Assembly (NCBI GenBank): GCA_013288395.1
Contig: JABDBV010000004.1
Location: 1 to 46,979, forward strand
DNA from: Gammaproteobacteria bacterium
GTDB lineage: Bacteria > Pseudomonadota > Gammaproteobacteria > DSM-16500
Length of the DNA: 46,979 nt
Direction of reading: 5' to 3'
In this document: positions 1 to 9,469 of the stretch, in pieces
How positions within the stretch are numbered: position 1 is the stretch's first letter
Layout of the letters: every line of letters begins with the position of its first letter
Translations under genes and position numbers: made by a program
Notes under the pieces: model-generated
Told to the model about the DNA's origin: nothing
The model's input: the letters and a program-made list of their open reading frames with translations, nothing else
Databases searched by the model: none

Positions 1-118
1 TATGGTTGCCATATTTCAAGCCTCTTTCAAACCATACGCTTCTTATTTATGGAGTAAAATATCCTATATAGATAAGAAAAATTTTAATAACAACACACTA
101 AACAGAAGGAGTTCAACC

Positions 119-469
119 ATGAGTATCAAATTACGCGTTGGGTTCATAGCGCTTTTTCTTGCACTAAGCTCGATGATGTTGCCAGGGATCGCACAAGCAT
201 ATTGTAGAGGATGCGTCGGAACCGGCGTGATCTACAACAGCACAACAGGACATTATGTACCAGTGGAAGGCAAACCTGGCATGGTGTATCGATCAGTGGA
301 TGGCAAACTAATTCCAGTTGCCTATGGGTATTGCCACCATCGCCTACATCATCATCGTTTAGCCTGTTACCATTGTATGCCACGTGTAACATGTACCGTC
401 AGACCCGCTCACTGGGAAGGGTTCATGGACTGGAAATCTGATAGTAACGTGTGCTTCTACGTAAGATAA
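119..469 (+). CDS. Small secreted His/Cys-rich hypothetical protein (signal peptide MSIKLRVGFIALFLALSSMMLPGIAQA)
   Basis: ORF 2..469; internal ATG at 119 preceded by AGAAGGAG and followed by a clear signal peptide; mature part contains HHRLHHHRLACYHC. Confidence 0.7.
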   Translation: MSIKLRVGFIALFLALSSMMLPGIAQAYCRGCVGTGVIYNSTTGHYVPVEGKPGMVYRSVDGKLIPVAYGYCHHRLHHHRLACYHCMPRVTCTVRPAHWEGFMDWKSDSNVCFYVR

Positions 470-488
470 TTTTTTATCTCACCAACCT

Positions 489-520
489 AATAGGCTCTGA
501 CATCGTTGTTAGGGCCTATT
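489..520 (+). terminator. Hairpin downstream of the small secreted protein (possible terminator)
   Basis: aataggctctgac / gttagggcctatt stem allowing G-U pairs, 19 nt after the stop codon. Confidence 0.45.
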
Positions 521-603
521 CTCTATAAGCCACTAAATAAACCTAGACATACCCACTACGCCTCTTTACTATTTCATGAATGATAAAGCTGGATAAATTA
601 TTC

Positions 604-2001
604 ATGGAAAGAAAAATGCACACGCGCTTTTTGAAATTACTTTATCAATGTTTATTTTTTTGCTTTGTTGTGATGTTTACCAGCATGGCAATGGCAACCA
701 GTGTTCCTAATACTTCCTCGAATCCTCGAACATTTCTCGGCCCTAGCGCATCATTAAGTGTTACTAAATCCATGTCGGAAGATTCTGCTTTTTCTCTTGC
801 AGGTGAAGGCGGTCCAAAAATTATTCGCTTGGATGGAACATTGGGTTGGGAGCTTAGTTATTATCAACGCATTAAAGCAACCGCTGAATTTTTACGTGAA
901 AATCTTACCTATTCATTTTTTGATGGCCGCCAAAGCGCTTGGATGAATCAAGGCGCTTTTGGTGTGGATTATCAATACGATTTCCATGAAACCGTTCCAT
1001 ACAATACTAAACTCGATCTGGCAGCTTATGTCTCGCATGCGCCAAGCAGGAATTTAGGTACCTCATCGGGTGTCTATAACAACCAAGGTGCTCCAACGAA
1101 TTATACTGTCGTACACCGTGTTGCAGGTTCAAATGCAGCAGGGGTGAGTCCGGGTGTGATAGTTACTCCCTGGGAAGGAACCAGTGTTGGTTTGCAAGTG
1201 AATTATGACAGTGTGCGTTATAACACGATTAACCGCAGTTCTGCCAACGCTAAAGGCTTGGGTGGCACAGTATTTCTTAATCAAAATATTGTAGACGATG
1301 TGGACTTAGGATTATCTGGCGCTGTGCGCGCACCCTATAACGATTATGAAGCGAATATTTCGTGGGGCAATATCCCTTGTTATAGCGGTCTTTGGAAATT
1401 TAAAATCTACGGTGCGTATACTATTGGAAAAAATTCACTGCCCACTACTTACGATATTGGTATAGGCGCAGACTTTTTAGCAGATGCGTTCGAACAAGTG
1501 CAAACCACACCACCGCCGCAACCAATGCCTCATTATAAGGACATGCGATATAAAGACATGAAACCTATTTATAAAGATCAAGGTATCGTGCCGCCAGTTG
1601 AGTGGGAAGAAACAGAAGCAACGAATAAAGATTTATTAAAATGGACATCCATACCCGCTGTGCGGATTCCAACTGTGTTGACGGTGACGGATGGAAAATT
1701 GAATATGAATTTGATATGTGTTGCACCTACACTTTTGGCGGCCATTCTTAATCAGGGTTTAATTGTGGGGCCGCCTTATTCCTTTAATGTCGCACCTAAT
1801 TTTTCTGGAACTAGCTTGACGTTTGCGCTTAATTTCCCTGTTGGATGTACTAACGGTGGCCCTGTCAATTGTAATGTTTGTGCGAGTATATCCGGCAGTA
1901 CGGTAACGGTGACCAATGTTTGTGATGATATAACCATGTCTATTACGGCATCTAATCAGTGCGGATCAGTGACCTCTAATACCTTTACTGCGTTCACATA
2001 A
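604..2001 (+). CDS. Putative exported/surface protein: signal peptide, beta-rich barrel-like region, Pro/Tyr-Lys-Asp linker, Cys-containing Ig-like C-terminus
   Basis: ORF 580..2001; hydrophobic N-terminus; alternating beta-type sequence; linker PPPQPMPHYKDMRYKDMKPIYKDQ; ATG at 604 is an alternative to 580. Confidence 0.6.
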   Translation: MERKMHTRFLKLLYQCLFFCFVVMFTSMAMATSVPNTSSNPRTFLGPSASLSVTKSMSEDSAFSLAGEGGPKIIRLDGTLGWELSYYQRIKATAEFLRENLTYSFFDGRQSAWMNQGAFGVDYQYDFHETVPYNTKLDLAAYVSHAPSRNLGTSSGVYNNQGAPTNYTVVHRVAGSNAAGVSPGVIVTPWEGTSVGLQVNYDSVRYNTINRSSANAKGLGGTVFLNQNIVDDVDLGLSGAVRAPYNDYEANISWGNIPCYSGLWKFKIYGAYTIGKNSLPTTYDIGIGADFLADAFEQVQTTPPPQPMPHYKDMRYKDMKPIYKDQGIVPPVEWEETEATNKDLLKWTSIPAVRIPTVLTVTDGKLNMNLICVAPTLLAAILNQGLIVGPPYSFNVAPNFSGTSLTFALNFPVGCTNGGPVNCNVCASISGSTVTVTNVCDDITMSITASNQCGSVTSNTFTAFT

Positions 2002-2014
2002 TGCATCTTACATT

Positions 2015-2899
2015 TTAGGCATTTTCGGTTTGGAATTGAGACAGCAGTGCATCCAGTTCTTTCATGTTGCGATAATGAATGACTAATTTGCCTTTGCCTT
2101 TGGCATTACATTGAATGGCAACACGCAAACGTAGCTGGCGCGCCAGGCTTTCTTGTAAATGCAAAATGTCAGGATCGAGCGGTCGTTCAGTACGTTTAGG
2201 TTCATTGGAAAGTAGTTGACGTACTAAATTTTCTGTTTCTCGTACGGATAATCTGCGGTTGACGATGATGCTGGCTGCTTCTTCTTGCAATGGTTCAGGT
2301 AAAGTAATTAATGTTCTGGCGTGTCCCATTTCGAGTTCGCCGCGTTCTAATTTATTTTTCACATCCGTTGGTAAAGTCAGTAAACGCAGCAAGTTCGTAA
2401 CCGTGGTGCGTGATTTACCAATGGCATCGGCGACTTGCTGATGTGTCATGCTGAATTCTTCAATGAGGCGGTGCAATGCAATCGCTTCTTCTATGGGATT
2501 TAAATCTTCGCGCTGGATGTTTTCAATTAAGGCTATAGCAACAGCTGCTTCATCTGGAATGTGACGGATGATGGCAGGCACTTCGGTTAAGCCAGCCAGT
2601 TGCGCGGCACGCCAGCGTCTTTCTCCTGCAATAATTTCATATTTGTCACCGACTGGGCGTACAATTAATGGTTGGATGATGCCTTGTGTGCGTATGGAAT
2701 TGGCCAGTTCTTCTAAGGTGTTTGGGTCCATTTCCCGGCGTGGTTGGTATTTTCCACGCTGTATGTGGGTAACGGGGAGTTGAGCTAGCTTTTCTTGGGA
2801 GGCGTGTTCGGTGTCAGCTGGCTGATTTTCCTGCGCTTCCTTGCCTGAATAGGCCAACAGGGCATCTAACGATTTCCCAAGACCACGTTTTTTTACCAT
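2015..2899 (-). CDS. parB: Chromosome-partitioning protein ParB
   Basis: N-terminus MVKKRGLGKSLDALL; IIAGERRWRAAQLAGL and ALIENIQREDLNPIEEA motifs; HTH TMTHQQVADAIGKSRTTVTNLLRLL. Confidence 0.95.
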   Translation of the reverse strand: MVKKRGLGKSLDALLAYSGKEAQENQPADTEHASQEKLAQLPVTHIQRGKYQPRREMDPNTLEELANSIRTQGIIQPLIVRPVGDKYEIIAGERRWRAAQLAGLTEVPAIIRHIPDEAAVAIALIENIQREDLNPIEEAIALHRLIEEFSMTHQQVADAIGKSRTTVTNLLRLLTLPTDVKNKLERGELEMGHARTLITLPEPLQEEAASIIVNRRLSVRETENLVRQLLSNEPKRTERPLDPDILHLQESLARQLRLRVAIQCNAKGKGKLVIHYRNMKELDALLSQFQTENA

Positions 2900-2967
2900 A
2901 ATGGAATCCTATGTGACTAGCATGCAAGAAGTTTTAAACATCTTAATCAATCATCAGGAGAAATGGA

Positions 2968-3555
2968 ATGACGTTCCCTCCCGTTGTCAGAGTTTTTTTC
3001 GCGCTCGACTTACCAGCTGATACAAAGGAGACCTTAGGTAAGTATGTTAGTAGCATCAAGAAACGTTCAAAATCTAACGCAATTCGCTGGGCAAAGCCAG
3101 AAAATTTGCATATTACCTTGCAATTTTTAGCTGAAGTGCGAAGTGAGCATATCAAAAAGTTAATTGAAAACGTGAAAGAGGAAATGCTGAGGTCCTTACA
3201 ACATTTATCGCTAACGATAGGATCGATCAAATTATTTCCAAGTCCCTATCGACCCAGAGTGATTGTGTTGGATATTGCGCCTCAAGATCAGCTGGCAGAG
3301 TTAGCTGCCCACATTGGCCGTGGGATTCTTGCAACCCACTATGAAGTGGAAGACCGGCCGTTTCGGGCGCATTTGACGCTAGGCAGAATCAAACATCCGC
3401 ATGGGTTGGATTTACGGTTTTTATCGGAGTTTACTGATCCTCAGATTGACGAGATTGAAGTGACGGAAGTTGTGCTATTTAGAAGTGAACCGCATGAAGA
3501 TGGGTCTACTTATACGGTGATTGAAAAATTGGAGTTGGGAGAAGGACAGGGGTGA
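2968..3555 (+). CDS. thpR: RNA 2',3'-cyclic phosphodiesterase (2H family)
   Basis: RVFFALDLPADTKETL; two HxT motifs: LHITLQFL and AHLTLGRIK. Confidence 0.9.
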   Translation: MTFPPVVRVFFALDLPADTKETLGKYVSSIKKRSKSNAIRWAKPENLHITLQFLAEVRSEHIKKLIENVKEEMLRSLQHLSLTIGSIKLFPSPYRPRVIVLDIAPQDQLAELAAHIGRGILATHYEVEDRPFRAHLTLGRIKHPHGLDLRFLSEFTDPQIDEIEVTEVVLFRSEPHEDGSTYTVIEKLELGEGQG

Positions 3556-3599
3556 GGGTGGTGGACGTCTGCAGTGCCTCGTTGTAGACTCTTTCGATC

Positions 3600-4982
3600 A
3601 TGAATAATACTTATCACGTAATCAAAGACCCCGTTCACGGCACGATGCAATTTACGACGCTTGAAGATGCGTGGGTGAAGCCTTTCATCGATAGCCCAAA
3701 CTTTCAACGCCTCCGTCATATTAAACAATTGGGACTTGGGGATGTGATTTTCCCAGGGGCAGTCCATAGCCGCTTTAATCATTGCCTTGGGTGTTGTTAT
3801 GTCGCGAGCCAAATTGCTCAAAAGGTGGGTTTTGCGGATGAAGAACGCCAGCTGGTGATGATTGCCTGCTTGTTGCATGATCTAGGCCATGGCCCTTTTT
3901 CGCACGCGTTTGAGGGAATTTTTAAAGATAAATTAATTCGGCACGAAGATTGGACGCCTTATTTTCTGGCAGATTACAACACTGAAGATTTTTTTTCTGC
4001 CTATAATCAGCGTAATCCGCGTTTTCCATTGAACAGCGAAAAATTTGAAGAAATTGCCAACATGATTATGCATCGGCCTGTGGAAAAACGCATGTTGGCG
4101 GATGTGGTGTCTTCGCAACTGGATGCGGATCGGTTGGATTATTTGCTGCGGGATAGCCATTTTTGCGGAGTACGTTATGGCGAATTTGATTTTCGTTGGA
4201 TGTTGCACTGTCTTGCAATTGTTAATTCCTATAGCGGTGAGAAACGATTAGGCATTACACATAAAGGCATAGGTGTGGTGGAACATTATCTGATGGCGCG
4301 GCGTTTGATGACGCGTAATATTTATCATTCACAAAAAAAATTAGCGATTGAATCTTTGTTAGTGCAAATGCTCGCCACCCTTGCAGGAACGCTTGAACAC
4401 GAAGCAACCTATGCGTCGATGCGGGAAACGCCTTTAGCTAAGTTTCTGATGGCAGCGAATCAGTTTAATCTGACTTTAGACAGCACCACGAATACCAAAC
4501 AATTAAAAAATAATTTTCTAGTAGAAAATCAAGAAAATTATAAGACACTCTGTGATTATGATGTATTTACACTCATCAAACAATTAGCAGAGAGAAAGGA
4601 TGATAACCCGGCAACGCAAATTGCAAAGCGTTTGCATCATCGGCAAATGCCTAAAATAATACGCTTGGATGAAGTGCGGTTGCCAAAAGCTGAAGCGGAT
4701 TTACGCGAGTTTAAAACAAAATATCAACAAGATTTTCAAGATTGGCAATTGATGATTGTGCAAACACCTCATCAATCCTATAGCGGTGAAGACGATCCTA
4801 TCTTGGTGGTTAACGAACAAAATGTCATTCAGCCTATTGGTAATTATTCCATCATGATTAATGCGATTTCCGATAAACTAGAACATATCGCATTTTTATG
4901 CGTGGATAAAAAAATTGAAAATGACAGACGTGTTTCTGCCTTTATTAAAAATTTGCAAACCTTGTGGGTGGCATCAGCGTAA
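3600..4982 (+). CDS. HD-domain phosphohydrolase (dGTPase/YdhJ-like)
   Basis: MIACLLHDLGHGPFSHAFE HD motif; DPVHGTMQFT and FQRLRHIKQLG N-terminal signatures. Confidence 0.88.
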   Translation: MNNTYHVIKDPVHGTMQFTTLEDAWVKPFIDSPNFQRLRHIKQLGLGDVIFPGAVHSRFNHCLGCCYVASQIAQKVGFADEERQLVMIACLLHDLGHGPFSHAFEGIFKDKLIRHEDWTPYFLADYNTEDFFSAYNQRNPRFPLNSEKFEEIANMIMHRPVEKRMLADVVSSQLDADRLDYLLRDSHFCGVRYGEFDFRWMLHCLAIVNSYSGEKRLGITHKGIGVVEHYLMARRLMTRNIYHSQKKLAIESLLVQMLATLAGTLEHEATYASMRETPLAKFLMAANQFNLTLDSTTNTKQLKNNFLVENQENYKTLCDYDVFTLIKQLAERKDDNPATQIAKRLHHRQMPKIIRLDEVRLPKAEADLREFKTKYQQDFQDWQLMIVQTPHQSYSGEDDPILVVNEQNVIQPIGNYSIMINAISDKLEHIAFLCVDKKIENDRRVSAFIKNLQTLWVASA

Positions 4983-4994
4983 GAGGTGTAAAAA

Positions 4995-6365
4995 ATGGCA
5001 ACTCAAATAGTCATTCTTGCCGCGGGGCAAGGTAAGCGCATGCATTCTGTGATACCCAAAGTGTTGCATACGCTGGCTGGCAAATCATTGTTGGAACATG
5101 TGATTGATACAGCGTTACGCGTATCAGATGAGACAGCGCCCATTATTATTAATGGCCATCAAGGCAGTAAAATTGTTGATGCGCTTTCACATTACAAAGT
5201 GCGCTGGATAGAACAAAAAGAACAATTAGGTACGGGTCATGCACTGCTGCAAGCATTGCCTGCTATTTCTGATGATAGTCGTGTGTTAGTGCTTTATGGT
5301 GATGTGCCGCTTATCTCTCTACAAACATTAAAAACATTGATTAGCCAAACACCTAACAATGCGATAGGCATGTTAACCGCGCATTTGCCAAACCCGACAG
5401 GTTATGGCCGTATTAAACGCAACAAGCAGAACCACATTGTTGGTGTGATTGAAGAAAAAGATGCAACGCCGGATGAGCAGTCTATTACTGAAATTAATTC
5501 GGGTATTTATCTCGTCCCTGCGGCTTATTTAAAAAAATGGCTGCCATTATTAAAAAATAAGAATGCGCAAAATGAATATTATCTGACGGATATTATCGCG
5601 CTCGCTGAAAAAGAACATATTTCTATTCATGCTGTAGCACCACAATACATAGAAGAAATTCTTGGTGTGAATGATCGTTTGCAATTAGCGCAATTGGAAC
5701 GTTTTTATCAAAAGCAACAAGTGGAAAATTTTATGCGGCTAGGCGTCACGTTTTATGATCCTGCGCGCTTTGATTTGCGTGGAGTGGCTGAGATTGGCCG
5801 TGATGTGACTATTGATGTGAATGTAATCTTGGAAGGCCGTGTGGTGATTGGGGATGAATGTGAAATTGGCCCCAATGTGATTTTACGTAATACAGAAATT
5901 AGTGCACGCACGAAAGTCAGAGCAAATAGCATCATTGATGGCGCGGAAATTGCATCAGATTGTTTGATCGGCCCGTTTGCGCGTATTCGTCCGGGCACGG
6001 TGCTGACGTCCCATGTGCACGTAGGTAACTTCGTTGAAATCAAAAACAGTGTGATTGGTGATCGTAGCAAAATTAATCATTTGAGTTATGTGGGCGATAG
6101 TGAGATCGGTAAGCAAGTGAATATTGGTGCGGGCACGATTACTTGTAATTATGATGGCGTGAATAAATACAAAACCATTATTGGTGATACAGCCTTTATT
6201 GGTTCTAGTACTCAATTGGTCGCGCCGGTTCGGATTGGTGAGGGTGCAACGATAGGTGCTGGTTCTACGATTACAGAAGATGCCCCCTCTCACCAATTGA
6301 CGGTGGCCAGAGCGCGACAACAAACGATTAAAGATTGGAAAAGACCGATAAAAAAAGAAGAGTAG
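4995..6365 (+). CDS. glmU: Bifunctional UDP-GlcNAc pyrophosphorylase / glucosamine-1-phosphate N-acetyltransferase
   Basis: VILAAGQGKRMHSVIPKVLHTLAGK; C-terminal left-handed beta-helix hexapeptides; NIGAGTITCNYDGVNKYKT. Confidence 0.97.
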   Translation: MATQIVILAAGQGKRMHSVIPKVLHTLAGKSLLEHVIDTALRVSDETAPIIINGHQGSKIVDALSHYKVRWIEQKEQLGTGHALLQALPAISDDSRVLVLYGDVPLISLQTLKTLISQTPNNAIGMLTAHLPNPTGYGRIKRNKQNHIVGVIEEKDATPDEQSITEINSGIYLVPAAYLKKWLPLLKNKNAQNEYYLTDIIALAEKEHISIHAVAPQYIEEILGVNDRLQLAQLERFYQKQQVENFMRLGVTFYDPARFDLRGVAEIGRDVTIDVNVILEGRVVIGDECEIGPNVILRNTEISARTKVRANSIIDGAEIASDCLIGPFARIRPGTVLTSHVHVGNFVEIKNSVIGDRSKINHLSYVGDSEIGKQVNIGAGTITCNYDGVNKYKTIIGDTAFIGSSTQLVAPVRIGEGATIGAGSTITEDAPSHQLTVARARQQTIKDWKRPIKKEE

Positions 6366-6435
6366 GTGGAGTCTCACCCTTATTAATCTTATAATGATCC
6401 TCATTCAACTATAAACAAACAGAAGGTAATCCCTC

Positions 6436-8274
6436 ATGTGCGGTATTGTAGGCGCAGCAGCCAAGCGTCCAGTGGCTAAGTTATTGATTGATGGATTAAA
6501 AAAACTTGAATACCGTGGTTATGATTCCGCGGGGATTGCAGTCGTTGACGCGCATCACCAGTTAAAGCGCTTGCGGGTGGCGGGTAAGGTGCGGGAGCTT
6601 GAGGCGGCTTTAAAGGCGGAACCAATGCATGCGCACTTAGGTATTGCCCATACGCGTTGGGCAACGCACGGCGTTCCGTCTGAGCAAAATGCGCACCCTT
6701 TTATTTCGCATGATCAGTTTGCGCTAGTCCACAATGGGATCATTGAAAACCATAATCATTTGCGAGAGAAGCTCAAACGAGAAGGTTATACCTTTTTGTC
6801 AGAAACGGATTCTGAAACCATTGTTCATTTAATTCATTTTCATTACAAACAATCACAAGATTTGGTGCGAGCAGTGCGGGCAGCAGTGAATGAATTGGAA
6901 GGTGCTTATGCTTTAGGTATTTTTTCTACGGATACACCACGCCGTGTGATTGGCGTGCGCCAAGGCGCACCGCTTGTGATTGGTAAAGGACAAGGTGAAA
7001 ACTTTATTGCATCCGATCCACTCGCCTTGTTGTCGATGACGCAGCAGTTTATTTATCTAGAAGATTATGACATTGTGGATGTGACTTTAAATTCTATTCA
7101 TATCTATGATAAGCAGAATGCGCTGGTTGAACGCGAAACGCATAACTTGTCTATTAGCCAAGATTCCATTGAGCGTGGCGAATATAGACATTTCATGAAA
7201 AAAGAAATCATGGAACAGCCAGATGCGATCGCTTCTTGCTTAGAGGGCAGAATGACTAAAGATCATGTGCTGTCGGGTATTTTTGGTCCGAAGGCGGATG
7301 CGATGTTTGCGGATGTCAAACACATACAATTGGTGGCTTGTGGAACCAGTTATCATGCGGCGATGGTGGCGCGTTTTTGGATTGAATCACTGGCTCACAT
7401 TCCTTGCAGTGTGGAAGTGGCGAGTGAGTTTCGTTATCGTGATATCGCGCAGGCTAAAAATAGCTTGTTTGTGACGTTATCACAGTCGGGTGAAACCGCG
7501 GATTCGCTGGCTGCTTTGCGTTTAGCGAAAAAAATGGATTATTTGAGTACTTTGGCATTTTGTAATGTACCAGGCAGCTCCATGACACGTGAGGCAGATT
7601 TGCAATTTTTGACACGCGCTGGTGTTGAAATTGGTGTTGCTTCTACTAAAGCATTTATTACGCAACTGACTTCATTATTTTTATTTGCGTTGCTTTTGCG
7701 ACGCAATGTGACTAGCGAGCAATCATTGGAAGTGCAATTAGTGGAGCAGTTGGAACAATTGCCAGTGCTCGTGCAAAAAGTATTACAACAAGATCAAGCC
7801 ATTGCTGATTGGGCGAGCATGTTTACCAACAAACAGCACGCCTTATTTCTTGGACGCGGCGCGTTATATCCTATCGCACTAGAAGGTGCGTTGAAGATGA
7901 AAGAAATTTCTTATATACACGCGGAAGGGTATCCATCGGGTGAATTGAAGCATGGACCCTTGGCATTGGTAGACACTAATATGCCAGTGATTGCGGCGGT
8001 GCCTAGCGATGCGTTAGTAGAAAAAAATCTTTCTAATTTACAAGAAGTGCGTACACGTGGCGGTAAACTGTTTGTGTTAACTGATCAAGCGCATACGTTC
8101 CAGCAAGATGGTTTTTCCGGCACACATGTGATTAGCATGCCGAAGGTGCATCCTTTGCTTGCCCCTATTTTGTATACGGTTCCTTTGCAGCTGCTTGCTT
8201 ATCATGTGGCGGTGTTGAAGGGGACGGACGTGGATCAGCCAAGGAATTTGGCGAAGTCTGTAACGGTGGAGTAG
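6436..8274 (+). CDS. glmS: Glutamine-fructose-6-phosphate aminotransferase (isomerizing)
   Basis: MCGIVGAAAKRPVAKLLIDGLKKLEYRGYDSAG; two SIS domains; C-terminus DVDQPRNLAKSVTVE. Confidence 0.98.
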   Translation: MCGIVGAAAKRPVAKLLIDGLKKLEYRGYDSAGIAVVDAHHQLKRLRVAGKVRELEAALKAEPMHAHLGIAHTRWATHGVPSEQNAHPFISHDQFALVHNGIIENHNHLREKLKREGYTFLSETDSETIVHLIHFHYKQSQDLVRAVRAAVNELEGAYALGIFSTDTPRRVIGVRQGAPLVIGKGQGENFIASDPLALLSMTQQFIYLEDYDIVDVTLNSIHIYDKQNALVERETHNLSISQDSIERGEYRHFMKKEIMEQPDAIASCLEGRMTKDHVLSGIFGPKADAMFADVKHIQLVACGTSYHAAMVARFWIESLAHIPCSVEVASEFRYRDIAQAKNSLFVTLSQSGETADSLAALRLAKKMDYLSTLAFCNVPGSSMTREADLQFLTRAGVEIGVASTKAFITQLTSLFLFALLLRRNVTSEQSLEVQLVEQLEQLPVLVQKVLQQDQAIADWASMFTNKQHALFLGRGALYPIALEGALKMKEISYIHAEGYPSGELKHGPLALVDTNMPVIAAVPSDALVEKNLSNLQEVRTRGGKLFVLTDQAHTFQQDGFSGTHVISMPKVHPLLAPILYTVPLQLLAYHVAVLKGTDVDQPRNLAKSVTVE

Positions 8275-8516
8275 TCAGGGACGACACTTGTGGTGGGTAA
8301 GGCCATGATTTAATCCGGGCTATATCATTATTTTAACCAACCAAAATAGTATAAATCTTTTCATATAGTTGAACGAATCGTTTTCTATCTAATTGATTGA
8401 CTGGTCAAATTTTAAACAGAAAACAAAAAAACCATACTTCATTACACTTTTTATATATTTCTGCTATGATACATAACATAGAGGTGTATATTTTGAGCAT
8501 TGCTTAAGGATTTACA

Positions 8517-8900
8517 GTGGATCCTCATTACAAACTTGATGATTTTATAGGTGATTGTGCAATGGGCAATTCAAAAGCATTCGTAACTTCAGGCGCACAA
8601 CTTACAGCTGAGTCAGACTTTAACTTACCCACCCAGAAACAAGTTTTAGAGTTTATTGGAAATGGTGGGCTCGAAAAGCCGGCGTTCATCAACAGCGAAG
8701 TATGGGATAAAAATCCTGAGCCCAAACAAGCAATCATGATCGATGCTTACTCCTTTTATTCTGGTTTTTTATACGGCTATATAGCGTTTCGTTTTCAACC
8801 AAAAACAGGCAAATGGGCTATTAAGTCATTTAAAAAAAATCGTGATCCAGATACAAGAAATCTAGCATTTAAAGGCTCGTTAACTAACTTGTTAACCTGA
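8517..8900 (+). CDS. Hypothetical protein, candidate partner of the adjacent Zn-ribbon/HTH gene
   Basis: ORF of 127 aa, 17 nt upstream of and codirectional with the next gene; ends in a basic beta-type stretch GYIAFRFQPKTGKWAIKSFKKN. Confidence 0.6.
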   Translation: MDPHYKLDDFIGDCAMGNSKAFVTSGAQLTAESDFNLPTQKQVLEFIGNGGLEKPAFINSEVWDKNPEPKQAIMIDAYSFYSGFLYGYIAFRFQPKTGKWAIKSFKKNRDPDTRNLAFKGSLTNLLT

Positions 8901-8917
8901 ATTTCTGGAGGTGATAT

Positions 8918-9469
8918 ATGACTAAAGAATCAGTTATCTGCCCATCATGCGGATCTAACGCTGTTTCACGGCATGAAAAAAATAGCTTTGGCCAATTAAC
9001 CTTAGGTCATCAGTTTTCATACAAAGCAGTCTCCTTCAAATGTAAGACTTGCAATGAGGAGGGCGACTTTCTTGGGATATCCGATCAAAACTACATGGAT
9101 GCTCAAAAAGATGCACAAACAACATTTGCAAAAAATATACTCGAGAATATGAGTAGTGTTGGAATTACCATGGCAATGTTTGAACGTGTTTTTGAGTTAC
9201 CCACACGAACATTAACAAGATGGAAAAATGGTGATTTTTCTGCAGGTGCGCTTGCATTGCTACGAATCATTGCAACATATCCATGGATAGTCGAAGTGGC
9301 TGAACATAAATTTGAAAGAAGTTATGCAAGCTTTGTAGTAATAAAAGCAGCTGCTAATGAACTACACGAACAAAGGAAAAATCCAACATTGCACTATTAC
9401 GAGCGACAAACTTCTTACGAAGCCCCTATTCCTGTATTTTCAAATAAAAATGTACGTATAGGAGCATAA
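8918..9469 (+). CDS. Zn-ribbon + HTH protein, MqsA-like architecture
   Basis: CPSCGSNAV...FKCKTCNEEGDF N-terminal CxxC pairs, then MFERVFELPTRTLTRWKNGDFSAGALALLRIIATYPWIVE (HTH-type repeat as in MqsA-like antitoxins); GGAGG ribosome-binding site. Confidence 0.7.
   Translation: MTKESVICPSCGSNAVSRHEKNSFGQLTLGHQFSYKAVSFKCKTCNEEGDFLGISDQNYMDAQKDAQTTFAKNILENMSSVGITMAMFERVFELPTRTLTRWKNGDFSAGALALLRIIATYPWIVEVAEHKFERSYASFVVIKAAANELHEQRKNPTLHYYERQTSYEAPIPVFSNKNVRIGA

Noticed and set aside
5955-6404. 149-aa minus-strand ORF over glmU
   Set aside because: Shadow ORF antisense to the glmU beta-helix coding region; low-complexity Arg/Ile-rich composition.
8275-8330. Possible Tn7 end just downstream of glmS (tgtggtgggtaagg)
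   Set aside because: Only a loose resemblance to the TGTGGGCGGACA Tn7 terminus; no repeated transposase-binding sites and no tns genes in the window.
8397-8408. ttgactggtcaa imperfect palindrome as an operator for the Zn-ribbon/HTH protein
   Set aside because: Five-bp arms are expected often by chance in AT-rich DNA; placement about 110 nt upstream of ORF1 is suggestive only.
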